Shown: positions 1 through 5,641, counted from the first letter of the stretch. The stretch: DNA of 6,159 bases from Oscillospiraceae bacterium (GCA_021640185.1 JAJXDX010000135.1:1-6159); one strand, 5' to 3'. Numbers and translations: made by a program. Notes: generated from the sequence alone by a model not told the origin.

Positions 1-47
1 CGGGCAGCGAACGACCGGAGAAAGACCGACGTTCGGCCGAGCAGGGG

Positions 48-76
48 TTGCGTTTAGCGTTGAGCTATGTTATACT
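48..76 (+). promoter_or_regulatory. sigma-A promoter of the collagen-like gene
   Basis: A -35 element TTGCGT (48-53), a 17-base spacer and a -10 element TATACT (71-76) fit the housekeeping promoter consensus well. Transcription would begin near 83, leaving a leader of about 120 bases before the ATG at 203. No other good promoter is visible before the second gene of the unit, so both plus-strand genes probably depend on this one. Confidence 0.75.
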
Positions 77-85
77 AATTATAAG

Positions 86-99
86 TGGTCGATCGACCA
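86..99. promoter_or_regulatory. 14-bp perfect palindrome, candidate operator
   Basis: TGGTCGATCGACCA is perfectly self-complementary and sits a few bases after the predicted transcription start. A dimeric repressor bound here would block initiation or early elongation. Related CGATCG-centred palindromes occur in both lipoprotein promoters of this window. No regulator gene is present, so operator function is inferred from placement and symmetry only. Confidence 0.4.
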
Positions 100-141
100 G
101 TAAACGAACGACAGGAAGTGCGACTGAACGTCTGCTGCCGA

Positions 142-168
142 CGCTCATTTCCGGCGTGAGCGCCGGCG
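142..168 (+). other. small hairpin / competing repeats in the 5' leader
   Basis: CGCTCA (142-147) can pair with TGAGCG (157-162) around a 9-base loop. The loop contains part of a CCGGCG that is repeated at 163-168, so an alternative pairing through CGCCGGCG (161-168) is possible. The element lies in the leader, about 25 bases before the ribosome binding site. I recognise no riboswitch or T-box here; it may simply reflect GC-rich sequence. Confidence 0.2.
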
Positions 169-202
169 TACCGATCCGCCGTGACCGAATGGAGGAAAGA
201 AG

Positions 203-1561
203 ATGACCAGCAGCAAAAAACGAAGCATAGCGATCATTTCTGTTCTGTGCGCCGCGCTCTTGGCCGCGTGCGGCGTGCTTGCCGTCGGCTGGCGCCGGGC
301 GGCGACGGCCGCAGCCGCGCTGCCGCAGGTGAGGAACGACGGCACGACCATCCAGTGGCGGTACGGCGGGGATGAAAACGCGTGGCACGATCTGGTATCC
401 GTGGCCGATCTGCAGGGCGCGGCGGGACAAAACGGCGCCGACGGCAAAAACGGCAAGGATGGGATCGACGGCAGGAACGGCGCCGACGGGACGAACGGGA
501 TCGACGGCAAAGACGGCGTGAACGGCAAGGACGGCGCCGACGGCAAGAGCGTCGAGGTGCGGCGGGGCGACCGGTGCATCGAGTGGCGCATAGAGGGCGG
601 AACATGGCAGGAACTGGTCGCGCTGGCGGATATTTCCGGGCCGGCCGGGCAAAATGGAACGGACGGGGCAGACGGTGCGGCCGGAACGGACGGGAGGACG
701 CCGGAGTTCCGGATGGAGGAAGGGCGCTTGCAGTGGCGCTATATCGGCGACGAGATCTGGCTGACGCTGTACGATCTGTCCGTTTTGCGGGGCGTCGACG
801 GAAAAGACGGCATCGACGGCAAGGACGGGATCGACGGCAAAGACGGCGCCGACGGCAAGGACGGCGCTGACGGGGAAAACGGCGTTGACGGCAAGGACGG
901 CAAAGACGGGAACGACGGCGACACGCCCTTTATCGGGGACAACGGGAACTGGTGGATCGGCACGGCCGACACCGGCATAAAGGCCGCCGGGCAGAACGGG
1001 GCTGACGGTGCGAAGGGCGATAAGGGCGACAAGGGAGAGAAAGGCGACCAAGGCGACAAGGGCGAGCAGGGGGAAACGGGCCCCGCAGGCCCGGCCGGGC
1101 CCGCCGGGCAGAACGGCAGCACGCCGGGGTGGTTCTTTTGCGAAGGGAGCGTGCAGGGCGTCCACCTAAAGAACGGCGCGGTCACGCCGTACTACCAAAG
1201 GATGATGAGCGGCGGCGGCCTGGTGACGTGCGACGGGACGACCTTCAAGCTGAAAAAGGGGCACCATTATCAGGTGAGCATCAGCGGGGCGTTCTACGCG
1301 ATGTCGGAGGACAGCAACGGCCATTACGCTTTGTATTTGACCGACGGCCGCGATGAAATGCTGTGCCGGGATCTGACCTGCATCACGGTAGACGGCAGAA
1401 AGCTGAACGAAACGCGCCGGGAGCAGCATTCCGTCAGCCTTAACCGGGTCTATGATGCCACAGGCGGGGATGTCACGCTGCGGTTTTATGTGAAACAGGG
1501 CGAATACGATACGTATCTGCTCCGGTACCGAGGCACGGTCACGATCACCGCGCTGGACTGA
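203..1561 (+). CDS. surface-exposed collagen-like protein with C1q/BclA-like head
   Basis: A 452-residue exported fibrous protein. The start is fixed by GGAGG at 191-195, seven bases before ATG. Residues 5-7 are KKR, followed by a hydrophobic stretch (8-30) containing the lipobox LAAC (Cys23). It could be a lipoprotein, but hydrophobicity continues past Cys23 to an RR at 31-32, so an uncleaved membrane anchor is also possible. Three related modules of about 31 residues (41-71, 117-145, 167-196; pattern WR..G...W..L) alternate with Gly-X-Y runs of 15, 7 and 15 triplets (72-116, 146-166, 197-241). A spacer with NGNWWIG and DTG (242-262) precedes a fourth run of 15 triplets (263-307) that ends in GPAGPAGPAG. 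The last 145 residues are beta-rich and resemble the trimerising C1q/TNF-like heads of BclA-type bacterial collagens. The likely form is a trimeric stalk with an outward-facing head, used in adhesion or surface coating. Role and partners are unknown. Confidence 0.85.
   Translation: MTSSKKRSIAIISVLCAALLAACGVLAVGWRRAATAAAALPQVRNDGTTIQWRYGGDENAWHDLVSVADLQGAAGQNGADGKNGKDGIDGRNGADGTNGIDGKDGVNGKDGADGKSVEVRRGDRCIEWRIEGGTWQELVALADISGPAGQNGTDGADGAAGTDGRTPEFRMEEGRLQWRYIGDEIWLTLYDLSVLRGVDGKDGIDGKDGIDGKDGADGKDGADGENGVDGKDGKDGNDGDTPFIGDNGNWWIGTADTGIKAAGQNGADGAKGDKGDKGEKGDQGDKGEQGETGPAGPAGPAGQNGSTPGWFFCEGSVQGVHLKNGAVTPYYQRMMSGGGLVTCDGTTFKLKKGHHYQVSISGAFYAMSEDSNGHYALYLTDGRDEMLCRDLTCITVDGRKLNETRREQHSVSLNRVYDATGGDVTLRFYVKQGEYDTYLLRYRGTVTITALD
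800..907 (+). repeat. 18-bp tandem repeat coding GKDGxD units
   Basis: Six consecutive 18-base units encode GKDGID, GKDGID, GKDGAD, GKDGAD, GENGVD and GKDGKD (residues 200-235 of the collagen-like protein). Synonymous changes separate most copies (for example AAA/AAG, GGC/GGG), so the array is not a very recent expansion. Unit gain or loss would change the stalk length without breaking the frame. Similar but less regular repeats lie at 416-550. Confidence 0.75.
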
Positions 1562-1581
1562 GCAGCGGCGGGGGTGGGATC

Positions 1582-2682
1582 GTGGCGATCGCGGCCGCGC
1601 CCGACGGGACACGAATGATGGAGTATAAAGAGTTTGGCAGCCGGGTATTCACCGGAGCGGGCGGCGGTACACTGATCTTGTTGCAGGATGCGACGTTCAG
1701 CGGAACGACCCGAAGCACCTTCAAGCTGGAGGGTGGTGAGCATAGGATCAGCGGGAAATGTCAGTTTTCCGGAATGGCGGAGGTGCTGAGCGGTTCCTTT
1801 GAAAATTTGGTTATCGCGTCGACGAGCGTTCGCCTTTACGGCGGGAGATTCAACACGCTTACCATGTCGGCAAAGTCCACTTGGAAGAGGCTTTTGCCCA
1901 ATGCGAACGAATACGCGTATTATGACAGCGTCAGCGGCGAGCGGCTGACCGATGCCGATCTTGCGGCGACGACGCTGACGAACGTCGAGGTGCGCCGCAT
2001 CGCGGGCGAATGCCCGCACGCCGCCGTCGATGGCAATGGCTATCGTGCGGACTGCAAAACGACCTTTGCCGCCGCGCCGACGGTCACGATCGACGAAACG
2101 TACACGGACACCGTGACGGTGAACGGCGCTGACGTCGAACTTGACGAGAACGGCAGCTTTATCCTTGCGGCGGCCGAGGGCGAGCAGACGATCGTGGCCG
2201 TCGACCGGGCGGGCAACACGGCCGAGATGACCGTGACGGTCAACGACGGGCACACCTTTGGCGACCGGACAGCGAACGGCGACGGCACGCACACGCGCAC
2301 CTGCACGGTGGACGGCTGTGCGGGGAGCGGAACCGAGAAATGCGCCGGCGGCAAGGCGACGTGCAAGGCCAAAGCGGTGTGCGCGGTGTGCGGCGAGATC
2401 GATCCCGACGAGCACGACGACCTGACGCACGTCGAGGCCAAGGCGGCCACGGCGGACGCCGAGGGCAACGTCGAATATTGGGTGTGCAGCGGCTGCGGCA
2501 AATACTATCGTGATGCGGCAGCGACCGAGGAGATCGACAAAGCGGACACGGTGATCAAAAAGCCGGAAACGCCGAAGACCGGCGACGACAGCGCGCCCGT
2601 GCCGTGGGCGGCGCTTGCCCTGATCGGCGGTGCGGCGCCGGTGCTGACGGCGGGGATCCGTCGGCGCCGGGCGAAAGTGTGA
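1582..2682 (+). CDS. sortase-anchored repeat surface protein, probably 5'-truncated
   Basis: An ORF of 366 residues beginning at GTG 1582, with an alternative start at ATG 1615 or 1618. Neither has a strong ribosome binding site, and no signal peptide follows either. Residues about 20-95 are Gly-rich short beta repeats (GGTLILL, LSGSFENL, LYGGRFNTL) typical of the beta-helix parts of large Clostridia surface proteins. Then come a Cys/His unit (144-158), an Ig-like domain ending in DRAGNTAEMTVTVNDG (about 167-223), and Cys-rich units (240-312) with CAVCGE and CSGCGKYY. The C-terminus is a cell-wall sorting signal: PKTGD (331-335), a hydrophobic segment (338-358) and an RRRR tail. A sorting signal without an export signal makes no sense for a complete protein, so this is probably the C-terminal remnant of a larger gene. 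It lies 20 bases after the collagen-like gene and would be co-transcribed with it. It may be a pseudogene. Confidence 0.7.
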   Translation: MAIAAAPDGTRMMEYKEFGSRVFTGAGGGTLILLQDATFSGTTRSTFKLEGGEHRISGKCQFSGMAEVLSGSFENLVIASTSVRLYGGRFNTLTMSAKSTWKRLLPNANEYAYYDSVSGERLTDADLAATTLTNVEVRRIAGECPHAAVDGNGYRADCKTTFAAAPTVTIDETYTDTVTVNGADVELDENGSFILAAAEGEQTIVAVDRAGNTAEMTVTVNDGHTFGDRTANGDGTHTRTCTVDGCAGSGTEKCAGGKATCKAKAVCAVCGEIDPDEHDDLTHVEAKAATADAEGNVEYWVCSGCGKYYRDAAATEEIDKADTVIKKPETPKTGDDSAPVPWAALALIGGAAPVLTAGIRRRRAKV

Positions 2683-2702
2683 GCCCGATCGCCAAAAACC
2701 AA

Positions 2703-2732
2703 GGCCGGGCCGCCCGAAAGGGCGGCACGGCC
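2703..2732. terminator. bidirectional intrinsic terminator
   Basis: Arms GCCGCCC (2709-2715) and GGGCGGC (2720-2726) close a GAAA loop. An outer helix GGCCG/CGGCC (2703-2707 with 2728-2732) extends the stem past a single mismatched pair. On the plus strand the stem is followed by the T-rich TATTTGTGTT; on the minus strand it is followed by TTGGTTTTT. It starts 20 bases after the stop of the sortase substrate and can serve both convergent units. Confidence 0.7.
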
Positions 2733-2750
2733 GTATTTGTGTTAGCGCCA

Positions 2751-2802
2751 ACCACAGCAGGGATGACGGGCGGCATTCGCCGCCCGTCATCCCTGCTGTG
2801 GT
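2751..2802. repeat. long perfect inverted repeat (24-bp arms, 4-base loop)
   Basis: Arms 2751-2774 and 2779-2802 are exactly complementary over 24 bp around the loop ATTC (2775-2778). The outer halves are ACCACAGCAGGGATGACG and its complement, the inner halves GGCGGC/GCCGCC. It contains no reading frame and no U-tract. Position between convergent genes suggests an insulator or terminator, or a dispersed REP/MITE-like element. The window shows no second copy that would decide between these. Confidence 0.75.
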
Positions 2803-2807
2803 CGTTC

Positions 2808-2830
2808 AGCCCCCGGTGCGTCCGGGGGCT
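2808..2830. terminator. third convergent-gap hairpin, possible minus-strand terminator
   Basis: AGCCCCCGG (2808-2816) and CCGGGGGCT (2822-2830) form a perfect 9-bp stem with a 5-base loop. It starts 13 bases beyond the stop codon of the minus-strand esterase gene, where a terminator is expected. No U-tract follows on the minus strand, so by itself it would be weak. It may act with the two neighbouring hairpins. Confidence 0.45.
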
Positions 2831-2843
2831 ATTCGTATGAAGG

Positions 2844-4064
2844 TCAGAGCAGCGCGTAGAACGCCGTTTTGGCGAACTGTGCGAACACGAACTCGTCATC
2901 CTGCGGGACGGTCAGCGGGACGAAACGGTAATACGGCTGGCCGACGTATTCCATGGTGAATTCCTGCCCGGCATAGGCGGCGTAGGCCGTGCGCAGCCGA
3001 TCGGCGGCCGCCGGGGTCAGGCGGGCGGCCAAATGCGGCTGCCCGGCGTGCAGCTGGCCGGTGAGGTAGACCACGTCGTCCTCGGTCAGCACCGGCTCGC
3101 CCGACGGGGACACCAGCCGGAACAGGGCGGCGGACGTGTAGCTGTCATCGCCGCGCAGGCCCTTTTGTTTCGTTTGCGCGAACATCCACGAAAACGTTTT
3201 GCGCGAGCCGAGCGCCGTGTCCCATGCGTTGTGGCCGACGCCCGTCAGGCGCTCCAGACGGGCCATCCTGCCGCCGGCCGCTTTGATCGCATCGACCATC
3301 TCCAGCGAACAGTAATAGGAAACGGTGGGGTCGTCCGTGCTGTGGAACGCCCAGATCGGGATCTTGGCGAGGGTGCTGCCCATCGCGGTGTTGCCCCAGC
3401 CGCAGATCGGCACGGCGGCGGCGAACAGCTCGCCGTGGCGCTCCAGCAGCGACCATGTGGCGTAGCCGCCCATGGACAGCCCGGCGACGTAGACGCGCTC
3501 GGTATCGCAGGCGTATGCCGTCAGCGTTTGGCGCAGCAGCCGGAGCGCCGCGCCGCGCCAGCCGTTCTCGTCCCCGTAGGCTTCTTCGTCGAGACCCCAC
3601 CAGCCGTCCGCCGGGCATTGCGGCGCCAGCACGATGGCTTCGTTCAGAAAGTCGCCCGCCCGGCGGAAGGACTGCTCCAGCACGCGGATGTGGATGCCGT
3701 TGTCGGTGCCGCGCTCGCCCGCGCCGTGCAGGAAGAACAATACCGGGCAATGCCCGTTTTTATCGTAGTCCGCCGGGACGAACAGGCGATAGGGGAGCGT
3801 TTTGCCCGTTTGCCCGTCCGTATAGGAGAGGCGCTGTGCGTCCGGGTAGGTGAAGAGGCTTTTTTCCGTGATCGGATAGCGCGTGGTCAGCCGGTACGGC
3901 AGCGTGTCGCTGCTCGTCTATTTGGGGGTTTCTGCCGTGGCGGAGGCGGGCGGCAGGCTGTCTGCCGGGTCGCTTTTTGCGCCGCCGGAGGCGGCGCATC
4001 CGGCAGCCGTGCCGCACAGCAGCGCGACGGCGCAGAGCAGGGCCGGAAGGCGGCGGATATTCAT
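2844..4064 (-). pseudogene. lipoprotein alpha/beta-hydrolase (esterase/peptidase-like), interrupted by in-frame TAG
   Basis: Read without the stop, this is one frame of 406 codons from ATG 4064-4062 to TGA 2846-2844. Residues 1-23 are a lipoprotein signal (MNIRRLP, hydrophobic core, lipobox AAGC, then a Ser/Pro/Ala linker). Codon 49 (3920-3918) is TAG. The same frame then continues as a well-formed hydrolase of the prolyl-oligopeptidase-like 'predicted peptidase' type: PYRLFVPADY, the oxyanion-region motif LFFLHGAGERG, and nucleophile elbow GLSMGG (Ser197). Asp245 in HSTDDPTVS and His278 in GVGHNAWD complete the triad. About 90 further residues form a small C-terminal domain of unknown role. 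No ATG or GTG occurs between the TAG and the catalytic core; the first possible start, TTG 3740, lies inside a core strand, so reinitiation would not give an active enzyme. The lesion could be CAG to TAG in the linker, a sequencing error, or suppressed. The start overlaps the previous gene by ATGA. Confidence 0.8.
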
Positions 4065-4585
4065 CGGGCGGGCCCCCTTGATGATGCGGTGACTTTTAGG
4101 ATCGCGAGTTTGCTGCTGCTTTCCGTTTCGCCCCAGCCGATCACGATCCGGCCCTCGGACAGGTGGACGCGCTGCACGCCGTTGCGGTACACCGTCCACG
4201 TCGGCTCGATCACGACCGTGCCGTCCTCGGACGTGATCCACCAGTCGCTGCCGCCTTGTTCGTTCTCGATGCTGCGGATGCGGCTGCTTTCGGCGCAGGC
4301 TGCCGGGGACTGTGTGTTCATCTCGTCGACAGAGGAGGCGGCGACGACGCTGCCGCTGAGATCGATCTTTTGGTACACACCGTCGGCCGTTTGGGCGATC
4401 ACGGTGCCGTCGGCCACATCGGGCAGCGACAGGTATCCTTTGGCAAAAACGGTCTTGCCGTCATACGTGCCGGTCAGCGGCGTTTGGCCGCCCGGTTTGC
4501 CGCACGCGGCGAGCGTGCCGCACAGCAGCGCGCCGATCAGCGCGGCGGCGATCAGCAGCGCGCAAAGGTGCCTGCTGTTTTTCAT
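4061..4585 (-). CDS. small putative lipoprotein, first gene of the esterase operon
   Basis: 174 residues. The start at 4585 is set by GAGGCGG (4599-4593), seven bases upstream. Residues 1-28 form a lipoprotein signal (MKNSRHLC, hydrophobic core, lipobox LAAC with Cys28), so the mature protein should be tethered to the outer face of the membrane. The mature part is beta-rich with repeated short turns (ADGVYQKIDLSG, SEDGTVVIEP, EGRIVIGWG), loosely resembling WG/propeller-type repeats, but it is too short for a full propeller and I do not recognise the family. Its TGA (4063-4061) overlaps the ATG of the esterase gene (4064-4062) as ATGA, implying translational coupling and related function. The signal peptide is nearly identical to that of the lipoprotein at 4756-5451. 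Confidence 0.75.
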   Translation of the reverse strand: MKNSRHLCALLIAAALIGALLCGTLAACGKPGGQTPLTGTYDGKTVFAKGYLSLPDVADGTVIAQTADGVYQKIDLSGSVVAASSVDEMNTQSPAACAESSRIRSIENEQGGSDWWITSEDGTVVIEPTWTVYRNGVQRVHLSEGRIVIGWGETESSSKLAILKVTASSRGPAR

Positions 4586-4621
4586 GGGTGTTCCGCCTCA
4601 TCGCTTTTTGGGACTGATCTT

Positions 4622-4650
4622 AGCATAACGGTTTTGCTGACGATCGTCAA
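4622..4650 (-). promoter_or_regulatory. sigma-A promoter of the lipoprotein-esterase operon
   Basis: On the minus strand, TTGACG (4650-4645), a 17-base spacer and TATGCT (4627-4622) match the consensus closely. The transcript would start near 4615, about 30 bases before the ATG. The -35 box overlaps a perfect 12-bp palindrome, TGACGATCGTCA (4638-4649), a possible repressor site. Confidence 0.8.
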
Positions 4651-4655
4651 TAAGG

Positions 4656-4669
4656 TTACAAAGATGTAA
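4656..4669. promoter_or_regulatory. TTACA-N4-TGTAA inverted repeat upstream of the -35
   Basis: TTACAAAGATGTAA has 5-bp inverted arms and ends five bases before the -35 box. The same arrangement precedes the other lipoprotein promoter (5527-5540). Position suits an activator or a dimeric regulator. Operators of the BlaI/CopY type have TACA-N2-TGTA, but the spacer here is four, so I do not assign a family. Confidence 0.5.
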
Positions 4670-4689
4670 TTATTTTGCGCGATATTGCA

Positions 4690-4734
4690 TAGATCGGCGC
4701 GGGAAAACAGGGATCATTTGCCGACGGCGATCTA
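4690..4734. other. imperfect inverted repeat after the 231-residue lipoprotein gene
   Basis: TAGATCGGCG (4690-4699) and CGGCGATCTA (4725-4734) pair at nine of ten positions around a 25-base loop. It begins about 22 bases downstream of the TAA at 4756 on the minus strand. No U-tract follows, so termination is doubtful. Otherwise 4671-4755 holds nothing I can recognise. Confidence 0.2.
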
Positions 4735-4755
4735 CGTCACGGCCGGACGCGTAAA

Positions 4756-5451
4756 TTATCCCCTCTTCGGTGTGTAGCTGCGCCAAACGGCGTTGTCCGT
4801 CTGCCCGGCGATCAGGTCGAGATACGGCTTTGCGGCCTTTTCCCATGCCGCGCGGGAGAGTTCTTCGCCCTGAAAAACGTAGCCGGTACCGGTTTGGTCG
4901 GTGGGCTGCGTGAACGTGATCTCGGCCGCGGCGTCGCCTTGGAACTCGGCCACGGTGTAGGCGATGAAGTCCGGTTTCGTCACCTTGGCGTAGACCGCGC
5001 CGGTGCGCAGGATCCCGGTGATCCCGTCAAGCCCGGTTTCCGGCAGGGTGTAGGCCAAAACGACGGCGCTGCCGTCAAAGCGCAGGACCGAATGCGCCAT
5101 GCCGCGGATGTGCAGCAGCGGATAGTCCGAGCCGTCGCACGCGGTGAGGGCATAGTCGTCGATCCCCGGCTGACCGTCCGTGCGGCGCGTTTCGTCCAAA
5201 ACGCCTAACGTGCCGTCCGGGCCTTCCGCCCGTGTTTTGCCCTGCAAAAAAGCGTTGTAAGCGTCGATCGCCTGTGCGTAGGCCGTGCCCTTTTCCGGCT
5301 CGTCCGGTAGATAGCGCGTGCCGCCATCCGCCGACGGGTCGGAGGAGGCGGGCGACGGGTCGGCGGGCGGTTTGCCGCACGCGGTGAGGGCGGTGCCGAT
5401 CAGCAGCGCGGCGGCGCAGAGCAGCGCGCAAAGGTGCTTGCCGTTTTTCAT
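4756..5451 (-). CDS. putative lipoprotein, 231 residues
   Basis: I choose ATG 5451 because GAGGGGG lies seven bases upstream and the signal peptide starts exactly there; the longer in-frame start at 5520 would lie inside the promoter. Residues 1-25 form a lipoprotein signal (MKNGKHLC, hydrophobic core, lipobox LTAC, Cys25). A Pro/Ser/Asp-rich tether (28-44) follows. The mature domain has AIDAYNAFLQGK (61-72), DDYALTACDGSDYPLLHIRG (98-117), alternating beta strands to about 195, and a helix around ELSRAAWEKAAKPYLDL (197-213). This pattern recurs in uncharacterised lipoproteins of Clostridia, in which the LHIR segment usually follows a DxxGDG-type turn. Function is unknown; a surface-bound sensing or binding role would be guesswork. 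It has its own promoter and appears monocistronic. Confidence 0.8.
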   Translation of the reverse strand: MKNGKHLCALLCAAALLIGTALTACGKPPADPSPASSDPSADGGTRYLPDEPEKGTAYAQAIDAYNAFLQGKTRAEGPDGTLGVLDETRRTDGQPGIDDYALTACDGSDYPLLHIRGMAHSVLRFDGSAVVLAYTLPETGLDGITGILRTGAVYAKVTKPDFIAYTVAEFQGDAAAEITFTQPTDQTGTGYVFQGEELSRAAWEKAAKPYLDLIAGQTDNAVWRSYTPKRG

Positions 5452-5491
5452 GAAAGATCCCCCTCTTTTCGTTTTCTCCTTGCCTGTAAAT

Positions 5492-5520
5492 ATCATATCG
5501 ATCGGCCGATCGATCGTCAA
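5492..5520 (-). promoter_or_regulatory. sigma-A promoter of the 231-residue lipoprotein gene
   Basis: On the minus strand, TTGACG (5520-5515), a 17-base spacer and TATGAT (5497-5492) give an almost ideal promoter. The spacer is filled by the 18-bp perfect palindrome ATCGATCGGCCGATCGAT (5514-5497). A dimeric protein bound there would cover the region between -35 and -10, as classical repressors do, or as MerR-type activators do when the spacer is longer (here it is the standard 17). Confidence 0.8.
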
Positions 5521-5526
5521 TAAAGG

Positions 5527-5540
5527 TTACAACATTGTAA
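5527..5540. promoter_or_regulatory. TTACAA-CA-TTGTAA inverted repeat upstream of the -35
   Basis: TTACAACATTGTAA has 6-bp perfect arms and ends six bases from the -35 box. It matches, in sequence and placement, the element at 4656-4669 before the other lipoprotein promoter. Presence at both promoters argues for a shared regulator. Confidence 0.5.
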
Positions 5541-5588
5541 ACATTTTTGCATGATCATAAAAATGAGCCGTCCGTTTGCTGCGGGGAA

Positions 5589-5625
5589 GCAAAAAGCGCT
5601 CCTGCCGCGAGAGCGGCAGGAGCGC
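5589..5625 (-). terminator. intrinsic terminator of the aldo/keto reductase gene
   Basis: Arms 5596-5608 and 5613-5625 are perfectly complementary over 13 bp around a GAGA loop. On the minus strand the stem runs directly into TTTTTGC (5595-5589). It begins 16 bases after the TAA at 5644-5642, where the reductase gene should end. That supports the original reading frame ending there and not at 5517. Confidence 0.85.
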
Positions 5626-5641
5626 GTCGTTGTTTTGCTTA

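Noticed and set aside
416..1123. CRISPR-like array
   Set aside because: The repeats are short, contiguous, in frame and encode Gly-X-Y triplets, with no spacers.
65..1165. Long antisense ORF of 366 residues opposite the collagen-like gene
   Set aside because: Its Val/Ala/Pro-rich product mirrors the complementary Gly-X-Y codons; there is no ribosome binding site, and the plus-strand frame has clear domains.
1486..2790. Minus-strand ORF of 434 residues opposite the sortase substrate
   Set aside because: Arg/Val-rich shadow that runs through both gene ends and into the terminator hairpins, with no recognisable domain.
2844..3740. Esterase as an independent gene from a TTG start at 3740
   Set aside because: TTG 3740 encodes a Leu inside the core strand LFFLHG; the frame extends upstream through conserved-looking sequence to the TAG and the signal peptide.
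3918..3920. Pyrrolysine insertion at the amber codon
   Set aside because: The site is a disordered linker between leader and catalytic domain, and no Pyl genes are in the window; nonsense mutation is simpler.
3033..4628. Plus-strand ORF of 531 residues opposite the esterase and lipoprotein
   Set aside because: The protein is Arg/Ala-rich low-complexity without domains. It covers two minus-strand genes with promoter, ribosome binding sites and motifs. High GC explains its openness.
5452..5520. Extended start for the 231-residue lipoprotein at 5520
   Set aside because: It would place coding sequence over the -35/-10 promoter and put 23 extra residues before a normal lipoprotein signal. ATG 5451 has a strong ribosome binding site.
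5517..5641. Continuation of the reductase ORF to TGA at 5517
   Set aside because: The added residues (Cys/Arg-rich) cross the terminator hairpin and the next gene's promoter. They result from the seven-base T run.
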